Positions 24,085 through 35,528 of a stretch of 64,000 nucleotides of DNA are shown piece after piece. Origin of the DNA: Ailurus styani. Taxonomy: Eukaryota; Chordata; Mammalia; Carnivora; Ailuridae. The notes under the pieces were generated by a model. It saw only the letters and a program-made list of their open reading frames with translations. It was not told the origin of the DNA and did no database searches. The position numbers and the translations under genes were made by a program. Numbering within the stretch: the first letter of the stretch is position 1; every line of letters begins with the position of its first letter. The DNA lies in the NCBI GenBank assembly GCA_002007465.1, contig LNAC01000110.1, positions 915,448-979,447 on the forward strand, in the 5' to 3' direction.

Positions 24085-24300
24085 TCCTTTGGTGTAATTT
24101 TTAATTATTGAAAAAATTATGCAGTTAGTACACATGTATTGCTGAAAAAATAGAAAATATACAAAAGCAGAAGTACAAAAAAAGAATTTGTTAGCATTTT
24201 AATCCTGTTATCCAGAGAGAGGCTGCGTTAAGTTTCAGTGTATATCCTTTCAAAAAACAAAATTTTGGAGGGTATATATTTACATCAATGATAACTGGTA
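24085..24300 (-). mobile_element. L1 3' UTR fragment (L1M-like)
   Basis: 'TATTGCTGAAAAAATAGAAAATATACAAAAG', 'AATCCTGTTATCCAGAGAGAGGC' and 'GTGTATATCCTTTC' follow a known reverse-strand L1M 3' UTR order. Confidence 0.55.
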
Positions 24301-24519
24301 TATTGCAAACTTTAATAAGTGGGATTAAAAACTAGGCTCATATTAATATTGAATAATCTGATTATTTCTCATTGTTGTGTGTTGGGCTTGCTTTGATCTC
24401 TAGGAGGTGTCCATCACCTCTTTTTTCCCTGCGTCCTTGTTTACTGTCATAATGGCCCCGAAGGGAGCCTCACCCTCACCATGGCTAATGGTACCGCTTG
24501 CCTTTGTAAAGGGATCTTC

Positions 24520-24735
24520 CATCTCACAGTGCTTAGAAACTTGCCAACTATCTCATGGGTCTCAAAGCAGCACTGACATGTGCCATGACTCTAAAGAAAA
24601 TTGCTCCTTCGGCTTCTCAGACCACAGCTCCCGATTTACTGACAGCAAGCCTGCAAACAAACGTACACACATATATAGGAACAAGTGGCATTTTTAGGGC
24701 AGCGAGATCTCAAGCCAAATGTACAAAAAAAATCA
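24520..24735 (+). repeat. 216-bp duplicated block, copy 1
   Basis: The block from CATCTCACAGTGCTTAGAAA to AAAAAAAATCA is repeated without a difference that I can find at 24737-24952, with a single N between. It is probably an assembly overlap. The block itself is not a repeat family I recognise. Confidence 0.95.
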
Positions 24736-24736
24736 N
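24736..24736. other. Single-N assembly join
   Basis: One ambiguous base sits exactly between two identical 216-bp blocks. Confidence 0.98.
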
Positions 24737-24952
24737 CATCTCACAGTGCTTAGAAACTTGCCAACTATCTCATGGGTCTCAAAGCAGCACTGACATGTGC
24801 CATGACTCTAAAGAAAATTGCTCCTTCGGCTTCTCAGACCACAGCTCCCGATTTACTGACAGCAAGCCTGCAAACAAACGTACACACATATATAGGAACA
24901 AGTGGCATTTTTAGGGCAGCGAGATCTCAAGCCAAATGTACAAAAAAAATCA
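24737..24952 (+). repeat. 216-bp duplicated block, copy 2
   Basis: Identical to 24520-24735. The frame of 119 codons that spans the join is a product of this duplication. Confidence 0.95.
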
Positions 24953-25555
24953 TTTCTCTCAAACAGAATAATACCTTTCACACACAAAGCACTATATAGG
25001 CAGCCTCCTGTGTGAATGTTTTCGTATTAGAACATTCAAGTTTTGGGGGCTCAACATCTCAAACCTCTTTTATTCAGATGAGGGATCAGCTGAATTCTCA
25101 CATAATTAAAGGCCTATTTAAGATTTTCAGATCAAAGAAGCAATCTGCCCAAAAGTTGATTGACTACTGCAAAACAAACAATAAAAACCAGTTCACTCCT
25201 TTGACAGTTTTATAGCCTTTTATCTTTTCCATCCAGGTTTCAGTTGGCCAACTTTCAACAAAGGTACAAGTTTAAGGTTCTTGTTTCTTGAATTAGTAGT
25301 CTGGGCTCCTACCCTCATTCTCTGTGGGGGGTCTTAACAATGCATGGAGGTGGCAAAGGGGAACTCCATATTCGTGCATTAGGCATATATATACTTGTAA
25401 GTCAGTGCAATGAGAATATATTCATATATTGGTTACACAATTTAAAAAAAAACTACCAACATCACATCAAAAGTAGCAATCTGGCCACAAACACATTGAC
25501 ATGTTCAGAGTGGAGTTCATGGTATATCTATTTCTTTTCTTTTCTTTTCTTTTCT
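24953..25555. other. Unassigned sequence
   Basis: No gene is supported. A (TTTTC)n run at about 25530-25560 leads into the next SINE. Confidence 0.4.
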
Positions 25556-25766
25556 TTTTTAAGGTTTATTTATTTATTAATTTGAGAGCGAGAAAGAGAA
25601 CATGCATGTGAGAGCAGGTGGGGAGGGGCAGAGGGAGAGGGACAGAGAATCTCAAGCAGACTTCCCTCTGAGCATGGAGCCCAAGGCAGAACTCCATGAC
25701 CCCACAATCATGACCTGAGCCAAATTCAAGTCAGCTGCTTACCCGACTGAGTCCCCCCAGGCACTC
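25556..25766 (-). repeat. Diverged CanSINE
   Basis: TTTTTTAAGGTTTATTTATTTATTAATTTGAGAG, a GA block, 'CAATCATGACCTGAGCC' and a mutated head 'GAGTCCCCCCAGGCACTCC'. Confidence 0.88.
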
Positions 25767-25795
25767 CTCTATTGCTCATGTCCTGTTAGATAGCT

Positions 25796-25920
25796 TGTGG
25801 TGGCTGCATGGTCCAGTGGGAAGTTCAGAAGTCAGTGCACCTGGCTCTGTGAGACCTGTGCAGTCCTTGGGTGTGTCATTACATCCCTCATTTCCTCATC
25901 CATCCTGAGCTATATTGAGT
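25796..25920 (+). repeat. MIR fragment
   Basis: 'GCTGCATGGTCCAGTGGGAAG', 'CCTTGGGTGTGTCATTACATCCCTCATTTCCTCATCC' fits the MIR layout. Confidence 0.6.
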
Positions 25921-27145
25921 ATTGAAGCTTCTTAGAATTCGGTCATTCTGTAGTTCATAGGAGTCTCACTTGAATGCTCTGCTTGTAAGAAATGTCACAT
26001 TCTTTTATTTCTCCAAATAAAATTTAATCTTCTTCATTTCTTTTTTACTGAGTAGTGGGAAAATTCAATGTCAGTCTTTTTTCAGATTTCTCTTCCCCTG
26101 TTGAAGGTTCTGTCAGAGTCTCAGGGACATTGTGCAAGGCACATGTAGGAATAGACCCACTGGACTTCAACACTAAGCACCGGTAACGTACTCCCTGGCC
26201 ATTTCCGCAAATTCTTGAATGGAGGTAGCTCAGCTTCTTTTTACCTTATTTTGACTGTGAGGATTCTTTACCAATGCTCCAAGATATTTCTCTTAAAATT
26301 TATGGCTACCTCCCTTGAACTGGTCATCTGTCTGTTTGGTTTCAGTTCTTCTGATGCTGCTCTTCTTTGCGCTTTCAATATCCTGGAGAGCTGCAAGTCT
26401 GCAGGTTACATTTCCTGCCGCCCCTTTCCAGTGGGGTCCTGGTCAGGGCTGCTAACAGGTGGCACTGGCAGGATGCTAGAAGGCAGAAAATGAGGGAAGG
26501 GGGTTTATCTATGGTTTCCCATTTCTGACACCATCTCAGGCAGCAATGACAGTATTTACTACCATGACGGTGTTGCCAAATCTCCACCCCTGGTTGGGAT
26601 GACACCTCATCAGCAGATCAAGAGCTGACTACAGTAGTATCTCGATCAGCATAGGGGCAGGGATAGGCCTGCAAACCCCAGCCCAGGAGTTCTGGCAGAG
26701 TCTGTTCCTTGGGTGTCACTCTTCTTGGTTTTTGTCCTCTACCTCCTCTCCTTCCCTATTTTCCCTTTTCCATTACTTTTATAACCAGTCCCTTGAATTA
26801 AATATTTTGGAATCTTTCATTTGGTTTCTGTTTTTCTTGACTAGAAGCTGATTATCAGACCCCAAGTTCTGTAACCCAGTATCCTTGAACTGCACCATCG
26901 CAGATCTAGTTACGGCTTATGGGACTGTGTGTAGGGGTAAGATGTTGTATCTGCTATTCTCAAATCCAGTAAGACTCTACTTAGTTAAGATGGTTTTGGT
27001 TGCAAAAAACAGAAACTCAACTGAGGAAACTTAAGACACATTGGAAAACTTATTGTAAGACTTCAAGTACAAGCCTTAGAACCTTAGTGCTGGGGTGTAT
27101 CCAGGCCACCAGAACCGTGGATACAAGTGCTGCAGGTAACTGTAT
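25921..27145. other. Unassigned sequence
   Basis: No recognised repeat. A 92-codon plus frame at 26215-26493 has no similarity I know and no splice context I can defend. Confidence 0.4.
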
Positions 27146-27642
27146 CATTTAGCTAATGCTGCATAACCAACCAAGACTTAGTGGTATATCATAACAACCC
27201 AAGACTTTGTGGCTTGTAATAACAACCATTTATTATTTTTTGTAAGTTTATGGGTTGACTGGATAGTTCTTTTCATTTGGGTGGGATCTGGATGATCTCA
27301 GCTAGGTTGCTTCATATCTCTTTGGTCAGCTGGTATGTCATTTGGGGGCTGGCTTGTTAGGGTGGCCTTGAATGGGGCACCATAGTTATGGTCCTTATCC
27401 TTTCACTAGCCAAGCATGGGTGGGTCAAAGGGAGAAAGTGTAAACCTGTAAGGTTTCTTGTGATCTAAGCTTGACACTGGCAGTCTGTCACTTTCACCAA
27501 GTCACAAGTTCAGCCCAGATTCAAAAGGTGAGATACTAGGGTCCAGCTCTTGATGGGAAGAGCTAAAAAGTCATGTTGTGAAGAGAGTAGAGTACAGGAA
27601 AGGGGAGTGAAGAACTGTGGCCTGTTTTGCAATCTGCCCACT
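27146..27642 (+). mobile_element. MLT1-type MaLR LTR
   Basis: 'GCTAATGCTGCATAACCAACC', 'TTATGGGTTGACTGG', 'GGCTGGCTTGTTAGGGTGGCC', 'TCTTGATGGGAAGAGCTAAAAAGTCA' and 'AACTGTGGCCTGTTTTGCAATCTGCC' follow the MLT1 order from end to end. Confidence 0.75.
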
Positions 27643-27702
27643 GGAGTAAATCCAGGAAGTTGCCTTTGCTTTTCTGTAAATTTTTTTTTCACCATACACC
27701 AG

Positions 27703-27830
27703 TTTCCTTCCTTCCTTCTTTCTTTCCTTCCTTCCTTCCTTCCTTCCTTCCTTCCTTCCTTCCTTCCTTCCTTCCCTCCTTCCTTCCTTCCTCCCTCCCT
27801 CCCTCCCTCTCTCACTTTCTTCCTTCACTG
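27703..27830 (+). repeat. (CCTT)n/(CCCT)n pyrimidine tract
   Basis: A run of CCTT units grades into CCCT and CT. It is nearly pure pyrimidine for over 120 bases. Frames across it give poly-Ser/Phe/Pro or Lys/Gly/Glu peptides that are not genes. Confidence 0.98.
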
Positions 27831-28209
27831 TGGTAGAAAATGGCCACTGCTATAAGCTTCTAGGTTTATAGGTTCACTACTGAAGAAGATAGCCAAGCTA
27901 AAATGGGAACCTCAATCAACTCTATATATTCTGGAAGAGGTCTCAGTAAGTCATTTTGAGTCAAGTGTGCACTCACGGATCAGTAAATTGTGGTCTGGAA
28001 GATAGGGTCAAATTACTGCTTTGACTGTAGACTTATGGATGGAAAGAGTAGAGAGTAGTTATCTCAGAAGGAAGCAGCAACCCAAGTGTTACAGGAATAG
28101 AGCCACAAAACTTATAAATGCTTCCAAGATGTCTTTCATTTTGTTTTTAAGAGGAATATCTCTTACAGCTATGACTAATTTGTGAACAAAAGAGGAAAAT
28201 GAATTAGTG
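27831..28209. other. Unassigned sequence
   Basis: Nothing supported. Confidence 0.4.
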
Positions 28210-28442
28210 TGGGGATCCAGAGCATGGACTCTGGAGTAAGACTGTGTGGATATCGCCCATCTGCCATGTCTTAGCTTTGGGACTTTGGGTGAATTCTGTG
28301 GTCTCCTTACCTTAATAGCAAAACTGGAATGAAAATGATTCCTATCTTATAGACTGTTGTGAGGATTTAATCCAAGTATGCATACTGCACATACAACAGT
28401 ATCTATGCATAGTAAATGCTCAATAAATGTTAGCTATTGATA
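28210..28442 (+). repeat. MIR, nearly full length
   Basis: 'GAGCATGGACTCTGGAGTAAGACTG', 'GACTGTTGTGAGGATTTAAT' and 'GTAAATGCTCAATAAATGTTAGCTATTG' are clear MIR landmarks, running from near the tRNA head to the 3' end. Confidence 0.92.
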
Positions 28443-31170
28443 CAGTTATTACCACTAAAGAAAAAGCACTGAGCACTGGGTATAAGAATTCAGCAGGACA
28501 GTACTTGTGATTTCTATTAACCTTCACTGTCAGAATTATTTGCTAGAGATCCCTAGTTTGAAATAAAAATAAACTCTTCATAGGATATCCTCGCTGGAAA
28601 TCCCAGTTTTGTGTTTACTGTTCTATTAGTCATCTTTTCAAGGCATTTCTTCAGGTTTTTGTGTTTCTTACCAAAGACACAGAATTAAGTCAAAAGTATA
28701 CAAAGGCCAGGAAAGCCAAGACATCAGTGATGAAGCTAGAGCCCATCAGAGGGAAGGGAACAAAGAATGACTCTCTGTTTGAGGCTACAGTAAGTCAGAA
28801 AAGCATATAATTAAAAAAAATCTTTATCTAATTGTCCCCCAACTCTTACACAAAGCAGAGAAACCTGGAAGTGTTATTATTGTATACCCAGTAATACTGG
28901 CTAAAAAGGAAAAGAAAAACATTTAGATATTGAAAATTTCAATATAAATCATTTAAATCATACTACGTAGAACGCATGTACCTAGGGATTTAGAAGACCC
29001 AAATCAGGAGCTTATCTTAGCAAAAATAGAAAGATCTGTCTTCTGTTTTTCTTTTAGTTTTTGATGTAATGTAATTTTTTGATGGTCAGATTGTATCCAA
29101 TGAACTCAGTTTAAAAGTATGTACAAGATGTTATGAAAATGTATTAAAATAGCTTCTTCTGTTTTATTTACCACACCTACATTCTTCGTGCATATTCACA
29201 TAGGAAGCAGCTAAGACTGAGGGCAGGCCATTCCTTTATAATCTTATCAAAAATAGAAGCCAATAGTTATAATGACTCATTTGTTTCCTTCTGCTTTCAA
29301 TCTTATCTTGGGACCACAGATTGCATTACAATTGGTAAGTAATTGTGCATCTTTTGTGAAGCACCTTGAAATGTTCTGGCATGGTAATAAATTGGCCACG
29401 CTTTAGAATTCCCAAACAAAGCTAAGTTTTTTAACTGAGTCCTGTCCCTTTAATATAGCACTTCATATTATTTTGAGAACCTGCAGCGAGTCACTAGAAA
29501 AAAAAAGATCACAGCCAAGTACTTAATAAATAAACAACTTAGTTTAAATAAGAGATCTCCCTATAGTGAAATCTACTTATGTATTAATTTTCTACCATGA
29601 GCATGTCTTATTGTAAACTCTAGGTAACCTGATGCTTAGAGAGATTATTTTTTTCCTCTGTACCATCCTTGAGTCCAATTTATTTTCTTCTCTGCAGGAA
29701 GTACCGAAATACTGGAAGTGAAAACTACGAATGATGTTAGTTTGGGTGAGGGTCCAACTAGGATTAAATAAATCCCTACGACAGATCCTAAGCGCAACAG
29801 ATTTGATGGTTAATTCAGTGTTAAAATATGTGGTGTGGAGTGTGAAAGAGACTGCTGGTCGTTCCTCCAGATCCACTTTTCACTTGTTGCCTATTAATAA
29901 AGTCTTCATATTCATCTGGACACGTGGTTGTCCCAAATCAAGGGTGCATCTCCTTTCCTCCCTCCTGTCCCTTAGTTCTGGACAATGGGATGTAAGTGGC
30001 AGTTACCTATGACCATCTCTGGACTTGGATGTGAAAGAGAAATAAACCACTATTACCCCCCACCTCACCACCCACCTGCCTCTCATTGGATAAAGTGATA
30101 GTGGGAGTTGACTCTAAGGTGTGTTCTTTGTCATGAGGTACAATCGAAATAAAGCACCCTGAGAGAGAACTACACCTCAGTCTGTAGTCACAGTGACAAG
30201 GGCTGAGCCTTCACCAACAAACCCAATTTCAATAGAAACAACATATTTATAAGCCACCCTTAACAGTACAAAACATTTTTTTTTTTGTGAACTGGCATAA
30301 ACTCTTTTTTGTAAGTTACCAGCTGTTATAGTCCCCACCCATTGACTCTATCACTGTGGAAGGTGGAAAATGGGAATTGGACTTGATTGTGGGAAGAGAT
30401 TTAAAGAAGAATTTAAAGATAGTAAAGGTGATAAAGAGTAAACAAATCTAAGTAATAGATTTTAATTCTACTTGTATTTGATACAGGATAAACAGCTCCA
30501 TTTTGGAGTCTGGTTTCTCCAATTATCTGTCTGATATACACTTCTCTGAGTCCCCTAAATGTTGCCTCTATTTAAAATTCTAGAAGACATTTTTGGAGAA
30601 CAAAAAATACAGTATTTTTTCATCCTTGTCTCTAACTGGCGCTACTTGAAACAAAATTGTATTTGTCTTCAGACATAAGTAATTCTTAGGAAAACTAAAA
30701 CAAGAAAACACACAAACAAAAAATAGCCCAGGCCCACTGGCTTGCAATTTTATTTTTGTCATGCAAATCTTAGGTAGCGAGCTGAATATATATTTAATTA
30801 TATCAAAGGATCCAGTTAAGCTATAATCTCTAAGTCATGTTACAGGTCATAAATAGGACAAAGATATCCTTATTGTAAACTGTAAATATTTGTTTAGAGT
30901 GTCATGTAAGATTGGCTGTAATTATGCTGTTTTTCGTTAAATTTAGAAGTCTGTCAACCACAACACACATTTATTCCCCCAGTCACTTTAATCAAGTCTG
31001 AAAACCATAGGGCAAACATTATTGCATTTAGTTGTCATCTATGCCCTTGGGACAAATAAGCCTAAGCAATTCTTAATTCTCTTGGACATGAGAAAAGAAA
31101 CAAATCTAAGAAAATCTGTACTTCCTTAGAGTGGTCTATGCAAATTCTTGAATGTCGGCCATCTTTCACT
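28443..31170. other. Unassigned sequence, possible old LTR near 29.6-30.05 kb
   Basis: Mostly unrecognised AT-rich DNA. The 29590-30050 part (AATAAAGTCTTC near 29895, later AGAAATAAACCACTATTA) has LTR-like polyadenylation strings and resembles old MaLR ends, but only weakly. Two frames of about 93 codons there, on opposite strands, are not supported as genes. Confidence 0.4.
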
Positions 31171-31395
31171 TTAAAAAAATGAAGTAGGGGCACCTGGGTG
31201 GCTCAGTTAGTTAAGCGTCTGTCTGCCTTTAGCTCTGGTCAGGATCTCAGGGTCCTGGAATCGAGTCCCACCTGGGGCTCCCTGCTCTAAAGGGAGTCTG
31301 CTTCTCCCTCTCTCTTTGCCCCCTCCTTGCTGTGCTTTCTCTCTCTCAAATAAATAAATTTTAAAAATCTTTAAAAAAATTTAAAAAATGAAGTA
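31171..31395 (+). repeat. CanSINE with duplication
   Basis: The body is 31186-31380, starting GGGGCACCTGGGTGGCTCAG. TTTAAAAAAATGAAGTA before it and TTTAAAAAATGAAGTA after it form the target-site duplication, with a one-A difference. Confidence 0.95.
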
Positions 31396-31794
31396 ATTGT
31401 CACTTAAAAAATGAAGCTATTGACAAATTTCTGCAATTCCTACAGTAACAGCAAAGCTGATCCTAATTTTTGTTGCTTGAAAAAGTCCCAGAATAGCCAT
31501 ATTTCTTTAAGTGTAGTTTATATCTGGTCAGCTAAATCTCACAGTTTTTTGTTCCTTAAATTTTGCAAACAGTTTTTCAAGATACGCTAATTGTACCAGC
31601 AAACATCTCCTCTTCTCCATCTTCTAATTTTGATTGTACTTCACTTATTATAACAAACACTGGCCAGGATAAAACATAGCATTATCAGTGGAGCATTTCT
31701 GCCCATATCTTAGCATTATACGAGGAAGGAAATTAGATTAATTCCATTAAATTAATTAGATTAACTAATTGTCAATTATAATGGGCTAGCTTCC
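31396..31794. other. Unassigned sequence
   Basis: Nothing supported. Confidence 0.4.
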
Positions 31795-32003
31795 ACTTAT
31801 AGAATAAATAAGTCACAAGGATGAAAGGTACAGCATAGGATCTATAGTTAAAGGTGTTAGAATATCATTGCATGGTGATATATGGCAGCTACATTTGTGG
31901 GCAGCATGGCATAGCATACAGAAATGTTGAATTACTGTGTGTGCACCTGAAACCAGCCTAACATTGTGTGTTAACTATACTTCAATTAAAAAAATAAATA
32001 AAT
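31795..32003 (+). mobile_element. L1 3' end
   Basis: 'GATGAAAGGTACAGCATAGG', 'TGCACCTGAAACCAGCC' and 'GTTAACTATACTTCAATTAAAAAAATAAATAAA' are the well-known L1 3' UTR terminus with an A-rich tail. It is 5'-truncated. Confidence 0.8.
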
Positions 32004-32013
32004 TACAATATGC

Positions 32014-32254
32014 TGTATTTATATTTTATTTTATTATTTTTTAAAAAGATTTTATTTATTTATTTGACACAGAGAGAGAGATTACAAGTAGGCAGAGAGG
32101 CAGGCAGAGAGACAGGGAGAGGAGGAAGCAGGCTCCCTGCTGAGCAGAGAGCCAGATGTGGACCTCGATCCCAGGACTCTGAGATCATGACCTGAGCCGA
32201 AAGCAGAGGCTTTAACCCACTGAGCCACCCAGGCGCCCCTGTATTTATATTTTA
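32014..32254 (-). repeat. Young CanSINE with 15-bp duplication
   Basis: The body 32029-32239 is close to consensus and ends GCCACCCAGGCGCCCC. TGTATTTATATTTTA lies at 32014-32028 and 32240-32254. Confidence 0.96.
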
Positions 32255-32265
32255 AGTAAACATTT

Positions 32266-32324
32266 AAAAATATCTATTTGGTGGGCGCCTGGGTGGCTCA
32301 GTGGGTTAAAAATATCTATTTGGT
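32266..32324 (+). mobile_element. Tailless 25-base SINE-head insertion with 17-bp duplication
   Basis: The 25 bases 32283-32307, from GGGCGCCTGGGTGGCTCAG to GTGGGTT, are the exact 5' head (tRNA-like start with A-box) of the SINE family. AAAAATATCTATTTGGT flanks them exactly at 32266-32282 and 32308-32324, both preceded by TT. There is no SINE body, CT region or tail. The TT/AAAA site fits L1 endonuclease. L1-driven copies normally lose the 5' end, not the 3' end; this pattern matches the class described as tailless retropseudogenes. Confidence 0.93.
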
Positions 32325-32585
32325 TAATATATTCAATAAATTTCCCTGGTTTTTTTCTTTAAAACACCATAAAACGTAGAAATAGTAGCACTTGTGGGAC
32401 AATTATGGCGGGAATTTGAAGTCGATCTCTATTAATGTTCAAAGAAATGCTAACTATCCATTTCATCTCTCTGAAATGAGTTGATTGTGTATGATTATTT
32501 TATACTTGAGAATTCAAACACAGAACTACTAATTACTTGGAGTAAGCTGAATAATGAACAAGTCTGCAATTCATTACTAAAAGAA

Positions 32586-32645
32586 TATATATATGTATAT
32601 ATATGCACACACACACACATATATATATATGTATGTATATATTTG
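32586..32645. repeat. TA/CA/GTAT microsatellite
   Basis: ATATATATGTATATATATG, then (CA)6, then (TA)n and GTATGTATAT. Confidence 0.93.
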
Positions 32646-35013
32646 CAAACTCTACTACTATATCCTCTGAATTTACCAATACTTAAAACTTTTGGAGAAG
32701 AAATTTGGAATTATAGAGGCCTTTAATTTATTCAGATTATCAGAAATTATAGAAAGAAAACCATTCCAAGGGTGAGCCAGATTTCGTAGTAACTCCAAGT
32801 TTAGACATTAACTGTCCCCATAGTTCCCAGTGTTATTTTTCTCATTCAGAATGCATTAATTTATCTTCTCAGAATCCCCGGCTCTTCTTATTTCCGCCAT
32901 CAAGTCTCTCCCCCTCCCCAACCCCCTAGCCACCCACCATACCTCTATACTACTGATTAATGGCACAGCCCATTCTGACCTTTCCTCTACCAGCTGCCCA
33001 CCAGGCACTGAGACATCCCAAGGCGATGCAGAATCCTGGGGGCCTAGGAATCAGAGCGGTCTGTCCATCCTCCAGGAAATTTCTCTCTTGGTTTGTTTTA
33101 GCTGCAGAGCCCTCATCCTTTGTCTCTGGAGGTGTTGATGTTTATGTTGTATCATAAATGTAGTTCACATCTGCGGTTTCAGATTACTACAGATTTCACC
33201 CAAATGAAAGTATCAGTTCCCCATGGATGCCTCTTTGACCTTCCAATAAGAGCAATTACCTAAAAGCTAAACTGAATCAGAATCATGCATCAGAAGCATT
33301 TAATTCATTGAATTTGTCTCAGGACTTTTATTGCCACTTTGAAAAATTCTCGGCTGATTTATATTGACTTTACAATTCTGCAGACAAAATAAAACGCCAA
33401 ATAATTTGGAAGATGGAGTACAGTTTCATCAGCTGCTGAATGAATACAGATAAGGAAAGAAAGAACTGAAATTTTAGAAGCACTTCATTTACATTCAAAA
33501 GCCAAGTGCTTCAGCCTGACTAGCCAACAGCTGGCTTCACTTTTCTGAGGAAAATCGTCAGAATGGAAGATCCCAGTTTCCTGATTTTTAGCTGACTGCT
33601 ATGGGACGTCAGAGAATAGGTAAACTTCAGGCAACCAAAGGCTGCAGGGCAAAAAACTGAGGGCACTCTGAGTCATGCTTAGTTTGAAATGATAAGTTCA
33701 GCAACTATGAACAGTAAACTAAAAATCTCAGTGATGCTCAGAAATGAAGACAAGAAAGGAAAGTTAGGTAGGCAGAAAACCCAAATGTGCAGACAAAACA
33801 TTGTTTAAAAGCATGCCTTTCTGAAGTGACACCATCCAGGGTTGTTTCTGTAACTTCCAGATGTACTTGAAAATTACACGCTTTCAGCTGGTAAATCTCA
33901 AATCTTGTACGTGACATCCATTCACAGTTAAAAACATTGTCATGTGTAATCACCTGCTCTTAGAGAAACAGCTGTAGAGAAGTCAAGTTTTGGGGTCATT
34001 TCTTAAAAACTATGCTGCATCCATCAAAATGCTGAAAAAGGCACAGTGCTAACCTGCTAATTTCTAGACTCGCTTTTAAATTCCACGATTGCTCTTTGTT
34101 AGCAAATGCATCACATTTAAGTCAGATGGATTTTTGCCACTGTACTGCTGTATTCTGCTGGTGAATGCAAATTATTTAATAACCTGCTACCAAATTCTTT
34201 AACCAGTTCATTATCTGAGATGAAAGTGCTAAATGTTCATCGCTAAGTGGGTTTTCTCCAATTTAACCTGAGAAATGTTACAGACAACAGACAAGGTTTT
34301 GCTGGCTTTGTAAATGCGTCCATAAATTGGTTCTAAAATTCCTTGCTTCTTTTGAATTATTCATTCTACTGTCATTCAATTAAGAATTCTGTCTTGATTT
34401 TGTTAGAGCAATTCATTTTTATGTCACAAGAAGAATGAGTAAAAAGGCATTTATGTATTGAATGAATGATGTTGGCTTATTTTATCTTTAAGGTCCTTTG
34501 TAATGCAGAAGTTCTACAATTAATATTTTCTCAAGAATCAGAAAGACCTTTTAGTAAGTGATATAACTATTCACATCCACACCCAGATCTTTTGTTTAAA
34601 ATGCAGTTTTAAGCTGTGGATTGCTAGTGTGTGCTTACCAGAGCACAAGGCTTCCTAGGGAATGACAACATTTTGAATTATTTTCTGCTTCAGAGCTTAA
34701 ATATTCGTTGGAATCCACCTCTTTTTTTTCCTCATTTTTATTTTATGCTTAAAAATCATGTACGTGTCACCATAGCTGCATGAGTAGATTCTAATGCAAA
34801 CCGGTGGGGTAGTCAGCATTTGGACAATCCTTATGAACTCCCTGTAAACTGAGGGAGGAGATGTGGCCTTCGGTGGCAGAGAGCATGCAAAATCGCATCC
34901 AGATATCAAGAGAAAATCCTTTTATTTTCTAATTAAGACCCCTGCCCTGAGACCGTCCCTGTGAGACTGTCACTCCAATTCTTTAAGTGTTTTGATTGGA
35001 AAGAGCCAAGCCT
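32646..35013. other. Repeat-poor sequence, possible conserved non-coding DNA
   Basis: Apart from a C-rich patch near 32900 I see no SINE, LINE or LTR for over 2.3 kb. The part from about 33.2 to 34.7 kb has many AT-rich homeodomain-type strings and an octamer ATGCAAAT at 34165-34172. No coding exon is recognised. A regulatory role is only an inference from the absence of repeats. Confidence 0.4.
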
Positions 35014-35528
35014 TACATATCAGTTTTCTATTGCTGCCATAAACCACCACAAATAGAGATGTTGAGATCCACACACATTTATTATCTTACAGCCCTGCAG
35101 GTCAGAAGCCAGACACAGTTCTCCCTGGATTAAAATAAAGGTGTTGGGAGTCCTGAGTTTCTCCCTGGAAGCTCTCAGGGAGATGCCATTTCCTTGTTTT
35201 CTTTCTTCTAGCTTCTAGAGACCATCTGCATTCCTTGGCTCACGTTCCCTTCCACCATCTTCAAAGCCAGCAATGGTGGGTCGTGTCCTCATGCTGCCAT
35301 CTGTCTGCTTCTCTGCAGCAAGGAACGATTCTCTACTTTTAAAGGCTCAGGTGATTAGTTTGGGGCCAGTAGATAATACAGGATACCATCCCCATTTCAA
35401 GAGTCTTAAATTTAATCACATCTGCAATGTTCCTTTTGCCAAGGAAGATAGCACATTCACAGGTTCTAGAGATGAGGGCGTGAACACCTTTATGTGGGAG
35501 GCTTGTTATTCTGCCTATCCGTACCTTG
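35014..35528 (+). mobile_element. MLT1-type MaLR LTR
   Basis: 'TATCAGTTTTCTATTGCTGCC', 'GGTGTTGGGAG', 'CTTCTAGAGACCATCTGCATTCC', 'CTTCAAAGCCAGCAATGG', 'AATCACATCTGCAATGTTCC', 'GGTTCTAGAGATGAGGGCGTG' and 'TTATTCTGCCTA' are in consensus order. A 123-codon frame from 35273 lies mostly inside it and is not a gene. Confidence 0.88.

Noticed and set aside
24407..24914. Frames of 96 and 119 codons, possible gene fragment
   Set aside because: The longer one crosses the N and joins two copies of the same block; the shorter matches no protein I know on either strand.
27510..27855. Frames of about 100 codons on both strands
   Set aside because: They translate a CCTT microsatellite into Ser/Phe/Pro or Lys/Gly/Glu repeats.
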